NCBI RefSeq assembly: GCF_019090165.1
Contig: NZ_JAHRIB010000035.1
Span: 1 to 47,794, forward strand
DNA: 47,794 bases
Origin: Streptomyces sp. BV286
GTDB lineage: Bacteria > Actinomycetota > Actinomycetes > Streptomycetales > Streptomycetaceae
Reading direction: 5' to 3'
Below are positions 42,525-47,794 of the stretch, piece after piece. The notes under the pieces were generated by a model. That model saw only the letters and a program-made list of their open reading frames with translations. It was not told the origin of the DNA and did not search any database. Each line of letters opens with the position of its first letter. Positions within the stretch are counted from its first letter, which is position 1. A program made the translations under genes and the position numbers.

Positions 42525-44639
42525 CTACTGCTTCGTGTACGTCAGCTCGTCGCCGCTGCTCGTGTTCACGCGGCGCAGTCGGCCGTCCGGCAGGAGGGTC
42601 AACTCCGTTGCCGTGCCCGGCGAGCAGGACGTGGCCGGTTCGCCGACGGTGACCTCGGACGGGCCGATCTGCAGAGGGCCGCCGTCACTCGGGGCCTCGG
42701 CGAGCTCCGCCCGGAACACACAGTGGTAGGTACCGCTGCCCGCGGGCCCGTCCGCCGTGAGCGAGAGGACCGTGTCCCCCACCTCGCCCTGCTGGATGGT
42801 GAGCCTGCGGGTGTTGTGGCCCGTGTCGTTGTCGATGGACGCCGTCCAGGTGCCGAGGAACCCGGCCGGGATCGGGCCGTCCGCCGGTGTCTCCTCCGGC
42901 GAGGCGGACGGCTGCGCCGAGGCGTCCTGACCGGACGGTCCGGGGGTGGTGGGCGCGCCCGTCGGGGTCGGACTGGAGCCGCCGTCGGCCCGGCCGTCCC
43001 CGCCGCCCTTCATGAGGGCGTACACGGAGGCGCCCGCGCCGAGCGCGACGACCAGCGCCACGACGATCAGGACGGCGGTGGACCGCCCGCCCCTTCGCGG
43101 CGGCTCCGGCTGCGGGGCGGCCCCCGGACCGTACGGGGGTGTGGGGCCGTAGGGAGGGGTCGCTCCCGCAGGGGGCACGTAGGAGGGGCCGCCCGACCAG
43201 GCGCCGGGCTGCGGCTGGAGCGGGTGGCCGTAGCCGGAGGGCGGGGGGTGCTGCTGCGGGTACGCGTAGGCCGGGTGGACCGGGCCCGGGGCGGGGGCGT
43301 GCCCGGGAGGCCCGGGGGGCGGGCCTGCCGGCGGGGGTGTCCCGGGCAGGCTCGTGGTCATCGTGGGGAGGTGGCCGAAGGGGTCGGCCGGCGGGGTCCC
43401 CGGCAGGGGCGGCGAGGATCCGTCGGGGGTGGGGGCGTGTTCCGGGGAGGCCTCGGGTGCCGGGGCGGGGCCGGGAGGGGGTGCCGTACGGGGAGGGGCC
43501 GTGGGCGGGGGCGGCAGCGTGGGCGCCGGGGCGGGAGTGGCAGGGGGAACAGAAGGAGGTACGGAAGGGGGTGCGGTGGCCGGGGGCTGCGGGGTTCCCT
43601 CGGCTGTTGCCCCGGCCTCGCCGTCCTCGCGCCCGCCGTCCTCGCCGGATGCCGCCGGGCCCTCGCCGTCGGCCCGGCCGGTCCCGTCCTCCGGTGCCGG
43701 ACGGGCCGAAGCCTTCTCCTCCGGGTCCTCCGCGTCGAGCAACCGCACCGCGTGACGGCCCAGTTGGGCGACCAGCATCCCCGGCAGCCAGGGGTCCCGG
43801 CTGCGTCCATCCGAGACCGTGTCCTCCGCTCCCGTCCGCTCCAGGATGTAGTCGAGCGTCGGGCGGGCGGCCGGGTCCTTGCGCAGGCACCTGCGGACGA
43901 GATCGGCGATGCCCTCCGGCACCCCCGCCAGGTCCGGCTCCTCCTGGGCGATGCGGAACATCAGGGCGTGCACCCCGCTGTGGGCCGCGCCGAACGGGAG
44001 GACGCCCGTGGCCGCGTACGACAGGACCGAGCCGAGGCAGAAGACGTCGCAGGCGGGCGTGATCCGGTCGCCGCGAACCTGCTCGGGGGCCATGAAACCG
44101 GGTGAGCCGACCAGCGCGCCGGTACGGGTGAGGCCGCCGTCGGTGACCGTCTCCAGGGCGCGGGCGATGCCGAAGTCGATGACGCGCGGGCCGTCGATCG
44201 TGACGAGGACGTTCGACGGTTTGAGGTCGCGGTGGATCAGCCCGGCCGCGTGGATGTCCTTCAGCGCGTGCGCGAGGCCGGCCGCGAGGATCCGTACGGA
44301 ACGCTCCGGGAGCGCGCCGTGGTCGTGGCCCACGACCGCCTGGAGCGAGGGCCCGGCCACATAGCCCGTGGCGACCCACGGGATCGCGGCCTCGGTGTCC
44401 GCGTCGAGCACCGGCGCCGTCCAGTACCCGCCCACACGGCGGGCGGCCTGCACCTCCTGGCGGAAGCGTGCGCGGAACTCCTCCTGCTCGGCGAGCTCCC
44501 TGCGGACGAGTTTGACCGCGACGGTCCGCCCCCGGTCGGAACGCGCCAGATACACCTGGCCCATACCGCCCGCACCCAGCCGTGCCAGCAGCCGGTACGC
44601 GCCGATCCGGTGCGGATCCGCAGATCCGAGCTTCTCCAT
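42525..44639 (-). CDS. Membrane Ser/Thr protein kinase with extracellular C-terminal domain
   Basis: Kinase of 704 residues (PASTA-less, Streptomyces type). Glycine loop GAGGMG at 22-27, Lys43, catalytic HRDLKPSN with Asp138, DFG at 155-157: a complete and conventional active site. A very long Pro/Ala/Gly linker (about 330-550) leads to one membrane segment (TAVLIVVALVVALGAGASVY) and an extracellular beta-rich domain with two or more Cys (YHCVFRAEL and TSCSPG) that could sense a ligand. Start at the ATG 44639, preceded by GAGGGCGG. The frame is open upstream, but that part is not conserved-looking. It is convergent with the SLATT gene. Confidence 0.87.
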   Translation of the reverse strand: MEKLGSADPHRIGAYRLLARLGAGGMGQVYLARSDRGRTVAVKLVRRELAEQEEFRARFRQEVQAARRVGGYWTAPVLDADTEAAIPWVATGYVAGPSLQAVVGHDHGALPERSVRILAAGLAHALKDIHAAGLIHRDLKPSNVLVTIDGPRVIDFGIARALETVTDGGLTRTGALVGSPGFMAPEQVRGDRITPACDVFCLGSVLSYAATGVLPFGAAHSGVHALMFRIAQEEPDLAGVPEGIADLVRRCLRKDPAARPTLDYILERTGAEDTVSDGRSRDPWLPGMLVAQLGRHAVRLLDAEDPEEKASARPAPEDGTGRADGEGPAASGEDGGREDGEAGATAEGTPQPPATAPPSVPPSVPPATPAPAPTLPPPPTAPPRTAPPPGPAPAPEASPEHAPTPDGSSPPLPGTPPADPFGHLPTMTTSLPGTPPPAGPPPGPPGHAPAPGPVHPAYAYPQQHPPPSGYGHPLQPQPGAWSGGPSYVPPAGATPPYGPTPPYGPGAAPQPEPPRRGGRSTAVLIVVALVVALGAGASVYALMKGGGDGRADGGSSPTPTGAPTTPGPSGQDASAQPSASPEETPADGPIPAGFLGTWTASIDNDTGHNTRRLTIQQGEVGDTVLSLTADGPAGSGTYHCVFRAELAEAPSDGGPLQIGPSEVTVGEPATSCSPGTATELTLLPDGRLRRVNTSSGDELTYTKQ

Positions 44640-44716
44640 CGGTACGCCGCCCTCCCCCGTACGTGTGCGACACCCGAGGATAGTGCGGCCGAACGGCGAG
44701 GTGGCGGGGCCGGTGT

Positions 44717-45214
44717 CTACGGTTCCGTAACAGCGGAGGGCGGGTGCGCGGCCGCTTCCGTGGCCGTCTCCATCGCTGCGACCAGCCGCTCCAGCACCCG
44801 TACGGTTTCGGCCAGTCCCGCCTCGCCGAGGGCGTGGGTGAGGCGGTCGGCGAAGGCCGCGTGCCCGGGGTCGATCCTCCGCACGGCGGCGAGGCCCTCC
44901 TCGGTCGGCCGGAGCAGCTTGGCGCGGCGGTGGGCGGGATTGGGTACGTACTCGGCGAGCCCGGCCTCCACCAGCAGGTCGGCGATCCGCTGCACGCTCT
45001 GCCGGGTGATGCCCATGGACCGGGCGATCCCGGAGACGGGCAGGGGCTCCCGCAGGACGGCGCCGAGCACCTGCCACCGGGCGGCGGTGAGTCCGGCGGG
45101 CCCGGCCAGTTCCTCGGCCACTGCCAGGAACTGGCCGTTCAGCCGGAACACGGAGAGCGCGCTCCGGCTGAACAGGTCCTGGCGCTGCCTGCCCGCCTCG
45201 TCGGTCCCACTCAC
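44717..45214 (-). CDS. MarR-family transcriptional regulator
   Basis: Protein of 165 residues with the MarR winged helix: LTAARWQVLGAVLREPLPVSGIARSMGITRQSVQRIADLLVEAGLAEYVPNPAHRRAKLLRPTEEG in three adjoining blocks, with helices before and after for dimerisation. Its GTG start at 45214 overlaps the stop of the DJ-1-like gene (GTGA), so it is the second gene of that operon. It probably represses the operon from the direct repeats at 45855-45882. Ligand unknown. Confidence 0.88.
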   Translation of the reverse strand: MSGTDEAGRQRQDLFSRSALSVFRLNGQFLAVAEELAGPAGLTAARWQVLGAVLREPLPVSGIARSMGITRQSVQRIADLLVEAGLAEYVPNPAHRRAKLLRPTEEGLAAVRRIDPGHAAFADRLTHALGEAGLAETVRVLERLVAAMETATEAAAHPPSAVTEP

Positions 45215-45813
45215 TGCCCGGCCGCCTCGAGGACCGCGTAGGCCTGGGCGTCCGAGTCGTGGAACAGCCGGTACCAGGCGTCGAGCACCTCTCCCTCGTA
45301 CACGCCGAGCAGGCCGAAGACCTCCCGGGCGAACGCGACGGGGTCGGTGGGCCCGGCGGTGATCAGCCCGCCGTCCGTGACGGCGTCGGCGTCCACGTAC
45401 CGCTCGCCGCCCTTGTAGCCGGTGGCGGCCAGATAGAAGGAGACGGCGCTGGTGTGGGTGCGGTCGTCGAGCAGGCCCTCGCGGGCGAGGCCCGCGGTGC
45501 CGCCGCAGATCGCGGCGACGGGCACGTCGGCGGCCAGGAACTCCCCCGCCTTGCGGGCGAAGGGCGCGAGCTCGTCGCCCGTGTCCCACAGATCGGCTCC
45601 CGGCAGGATCAGCAGCGCGCCGCCCTCGGGGCGTACGTCGTCGAGTGCGACGTCGGGCAGGACGCGCAGCCCGCCGATGGAGGTCACCGGGTCGCCGGAC
45701 GCGCCGACCGTCCGGATCTCGTAGCCGGCCCGGGCGAGATACGCGGTCGTGTGGCCGGTCTCCCAGTCGGCGAACGTGTCGTAGACGGCGAGGTACACGG
45801 GCTTGCGGGTCAT
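45211..45813 (-). CDS. DJ-1/PfpI-superfamily protein
   Basis: Protein of 200 residues with the DJ-1/PfpI fold: VYLAVYDTFADWETG near the N-terminus, LLILPGADLWD, and the nucleophile-elbow Cys103 in AICGGTAGLA. Members act as glutamine-amidotransferase-like enzymes, chaperones or glyoxalases; which applies here cannot be said. Start at the ATG 45813 with GAGGAGG four bases upstream; the longer frame to 45867 runs through the promoter. It is the first gene of a two-gene operon with the MarR regulator. Confidence 0.88.
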   Translation of the reverse strand: MTRKPVYLAVYDTFADWETGHTTAYLARAGYEIRTVGASGDPVTSIGGLRVLPDVALDDVRPEGGALLILPGADLWDTGDELAPFARKAGEFLAADVPVAAICGGTAGLAREGLLDDRTHTSAVSFYLAATGYKGGERYVDADAVTDGGLITAGPTDPVAFAREVFGLLGVYEGEVLDAWYRLFHDSDAQAYAVLEAAGQ

Positions 45814-45851
45814 GGTTCCTCCTCGGTGCTGCTCCTGCTTGCGCTTCTGTA

Positions 45852-45883
45852 AGTATGCTGTCATCACGACAGGATGCTGTCAA
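45852..45883 (-). promoter_or_regulatory. Promoter and MarR-type operator of the DJ-1/MarR operon
   Basis: On the minus strand TTGACA (45883-45878) is followed, after 20 bases, by CATACT (45857-45852), a fair promoter with a long spacer. It is covered by two direct copies of ATGCTGTCA on the plus strand (45855-45863 and 45874-45882, 19 bases apart), between which CTGTC-ATCAC-GACAG forms an inverted repeat. Binding here would block the promoter, fitting autorepression by the MarR protein. Confidence 0.65.
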
Positions 45884-46019
45884 TAGAAAAAGGGCTCACG
45901 AGTCCTCGGCCGGTACTCCGGCAGGCGCTTTCACACACGACAACCTGTCGCGTTCCCGGCCGCACCGCAGACAGGACGCCGATGTCGCGTCCGCACCCGG
46001 GACACCTACGCTCGGGCGC

Positions 46020-47375
46020 ATGACCCCTCAGCCCAATCCCCAGGCCGGCGCCGCCGTGAAGGCCGCGGACCGTGCGCACGTGTTCCACTCCTGGTCAGCA
46101 CAGGAGCTCATCGACCCGCTCGCCGTCGCCGGTGCGGAGGGGGCCTACTTCTGGGACTACGACGGCAAGCGGTACCTGGACTTCACCAGCGGACTCGTCT
46201 TCACGAACATCGGGTACCAGCACCCGAAGGTCGTCGCCGCGATCCAGGAGCAGGCCGGGAAGCTGACCACCTTCGCGCCCGCCTTCGCCGTCGAGGCACG
46301 GTCGGAGGCGGCACGGCTGATCGCCGAGCGGACACCGGGCGACCTGGACAAGATCTTCTTCACCAACGGCGGGGCCGAGGCCGTCGAGAACGCCACCCGG
46401 ATGGCCAAGCTGCACACCGGCCGCCCGAAGGTGCTGAGCGCCTACCGCTCGTACCACGGGGCCACCGCCGCCGCGATCAACCTCACCGGCGACCCGCGCC
46501 GCTGGCCGAACGACAGCGGCACGGCCGGGGTCGTGCGCTTCTGGGCGCCCTTCCTCTACCGCTCCCCCTTCCACGCCGAGACCGAGCAGCAGGAGTGCGA
46601 GCGCGCGCTCCAGCACCTGGCCGACACCATCGCCTTCGAGGGACCGGCCACCATCGCCGCGATCATCCTGGAGACGATTCCGGGCACGGCGGGGATCATG
46701 ATCCCGCCCCCGGGCTACCTGGAGGGCGTCCGCGCGCTCTGCGACGAGTACGGCATCGTCTTCGTCCTGGACGAGGTCATGGCCGGCTTCGGGCGGACGG
46801 GCCACTGGTTCGCCGCCGACCACTCCGGCGTGGTCCCGGACCTGATGACCTTCGCGAAGGGCGTGAACTCGGGATACGTGCCGCTCGGCGGTGTCGCCAT
46901 CTCCGAGGCCGTCGCCGAGACCTTCGCGCGCCGCCCCTACCCCGGCGGACTCACCTACTCCGGGCACCCCCTCGCCTGCGCCGCCGCCGTCGCGACCCTG
47001 AACGTGATGGAGGAGGAGGGCGTCGTCGAGCACGCCGCCCGGATCGGCGAGAACGTCCTCGGCCCGGGGCTGCGCGAGCTCGCGGAGCGCCACCCGAGCG
47101 TCGGCGAGGTGCGGGGCACCGGTGTCTTCTGGGCCCTTGAGCTCGTACGGGACCAGGAGACCCGCGAGCCCCTCGTCCCCTACAACCCGGCGGGCGAGGC
47201 GAACGCCCCCATGGCGGCCTTCGGCGCGGCGGCCAAGGCCCACGGCCTGTGGCCCTTCATCAACATGAACCGCACCCACGTCGTGCCGCCCTGCAACATC
47301 ACGGAGGCGGAGGCCAAGGAGGGCCTGGCCGCACTCGACGAGGCCCTCTCCGTGGCGGACGAGCACACCGTCTAG
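46020..47375 (+). CDS. Class III PLP-dependent aminotransferase
   Basis: Enzyme of 451 residues that moves an amino group from a terminal (omega) amine or amino acid to an oxo acid. Motifs: FTNGGAEAVENATRMAK near 114-130 (PLP phosphate grip), VLDEVMAGFGRTG with Asp251, and the PLP-binding Lys280 in TFAKGVNSGYVPLGG. A short N-terminal leader precedes FHSWSAQELIDPLAV, typical of actinobacterial omega-aminotransferases. The ATG at 46020 may be leaderless, as TACGCT sits just upstream and there is no ribosome binding site. Next to it is a GntR regulator. The exact substrate is unknown (beta-alanine, GABA and taurine are possibilities). Confidence 0.88.
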   Translation: MTPQPNPQAGAAVKAADRAHVFHSWSAQELIDPLAVAGAEGAYFWDYDGKRYLDFTSGLVFTNIGYQHPKVVAAIQEQAGKLTTFAPAFAVEARSEAARLIAERTPGDLDKIFFTNGGAEAVENATRMAKLHTGRPKVLSAYRSYHGATAAAINLTGDPRRWPNDSGTAGVVRFWAPFLYRSPFHAETEQQECERALQHLADTIAFEGPATIAAIILETIPGTAGIMIPPPGYLEGVRALCDEYGIVFVLDEVMAGFGRTGHWFAADHSGVVPDLMTFAKGVNSGYVPLGGVAISEAVAETFARRPYPGGLTYSGHPLACAAAVATLNVMEEEGVVEHAARIGENVLGPGLRELAERHPSVGEVRGTGVFWALELVRDQETREPLVPYNPAGEANAPMAAFGAAAKAHGLWPFINMNRTHVVPPCNITEAEAKEGLAALDEALSVADEHTV

Positions 47376-47476
47376 CGCGGAAACAACGTGATCCGGGTGG
47401 CCCTGCCCCGAACGCGTAAGGTGACTGGCTCGTAGACATGAGCGAGTACTTACCCGATCGGGGGAGGAACCTGACG

Positions 47477-47794
47477 ATGCCCGGCACCGGCAGCGGCAAT
47501 GGCGCCGTCACCCGCAGCACCCTGCGGCAGCAGATCGCGGACGCGCTCCGCGACGAGGTGCTGGCCGGACGGCTCCAGCCGGGCCAGGAGTTCACGGTCA
47601 AGGAGATCGCCGAGCAGTACGGCGTCTCCGCGACCCCCGTCCGCGAGGCGCTGGTCGACCTGTCGGCCCAGGGCCTCCTGGACGCGGACCAGCATCGCGG
47701 GTTCCGCGTCCACGAGTACTCGCTGGACGACTACCGGGGCATGATCGAGGCCCGCACCCTGGTCACGGAGAGCATCTTCCACGGGCTGCTGGAC
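47477..47794 (+). CDS. GntR-family regulator (FadR/FCD type), cut by window edge
   Basis: The first 106 codons of a GntR regulator. Winged helix: LRQQIADALRDEVLAGRLQPG, then EIAEQYGVSATPVREALVDLSAQGLL in adjoining blocks; the following LDDYRGMIEARTLVTES looks like the start of an FCD ligand-binding domain. GGAGG lies 9 bases before the ATG at 47477; an in-frame ATG at 47438 lacks such a site. The gene continues beyond the window. It follows the aminotransferase by about 100 bases and could regulate it. Confidence 0.85.
   Translation, partial: MPGTGSGNGAVTRSTLRQQIADALRDEVLAGRLQPGQEFTVKEIAEQYGVSATPVREALVDLSAQGLLDADQHRGFRVHEYSLDDYRGMIEARTLVTESIFHGLLD

Noticed and set aside
41865..44105. Plus-strand open frame of 746 codons
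   Set aside because: It overlaps the SLATT gene out of frame and runs antisense to the kinase; the product is a Gly/Arg-rich composition artefact.
1..47794. CRISPR array, insertion sequence or integrase within the window
   Set aside because: I found no regularly spaced repeats, no transposase or recombinase motifs, and no terminal inverted repeats of an insertion sequence. The expected integrase must lie outside.

Overview
The window looks like a Streptomyces chromosome. Base composition is very high in G+C, GTG and even TTG starts are common, genes overlap by ATGA/GTGA/TGATG junctions, and the content is typical of the genus: ask-asd, recR with a YbaB gene, a SigE-family sigma factor, eukaryotic-type Ser/Thr kinases, SURF1 and a SLATT protein. 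All family calls come from reading the translated sequence; no database search was possible.

Positions 1 to about 19,940 look like the right-hand part of an integrated defence island. From left to right it carries the start of a large N6-adenine methylase (open at the window edge) and a SNF2-type helicase, read leftwards, matching the drmMI-drmD pair of class 1 DISARM. Behind the helicase, in the same direction, is a Ser/Thr kinase with a TPR-like tail. Next come a cysteine-rich coiled-coil protein of unknown function, a DUF433/DUF5615 toxin-antitoxin pair and a complete four-gene Wadjet operon (jetA-jetB-jetC-jetD, DUF2397/DUF2398/SMC-like/DUF2399), read rightwards and joined by 4-base overlaps. 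The island ends about 150 bases after jetD at a 42-base fragment identical in form to the 3' part of tRNA-Pro(CGG). A perfect hairpin terminator follows the fragment. This is what the distal attachment site of an element integrated into tRNA-Pro looks like. The intact tRNA and an integrase would be expected left of the window. The island thus pairs an anti-phage methylation/helicase system with an anti-plasmid SMC-nuclease system.

From about 20,000 onward the content is core chromosome. First come small secreted or hypothetical genes, a Tat-exported SMP-30-like protein, a DUF318 permease with its TIGR03943 partner, and a double-RCK membrane protein. An S9 prolyl-oligopeptidase-type peptidase and SURF1 follow. 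The next block, read leftwards, is ask-asd (with a candidate internal start for an aspartokinase beta subunit), then a terminator region, then a SigE-family sigma factor overlapping a membrane protein that may be its partner. Diverging from ask is an OmpR-type response regulator/sensor kinase pair, whose 3' end overlaps an exported NTF2-like protein. A small secreted matrixin-type metalloprotease and another exported protein follow.

The last block holds the YbaB-recR-DUF5063 operon (with a possible 20-codon ORF between recR and DUF5063), a divergent SLATT membrane protein, a second Ser/Thr kinase with an extracellular C-terminal domain, a DJ-1/PfpI-MarR operon with a visible operator/promoter, a class III aminotransferase, and a GntR regulator cut by the right edge.
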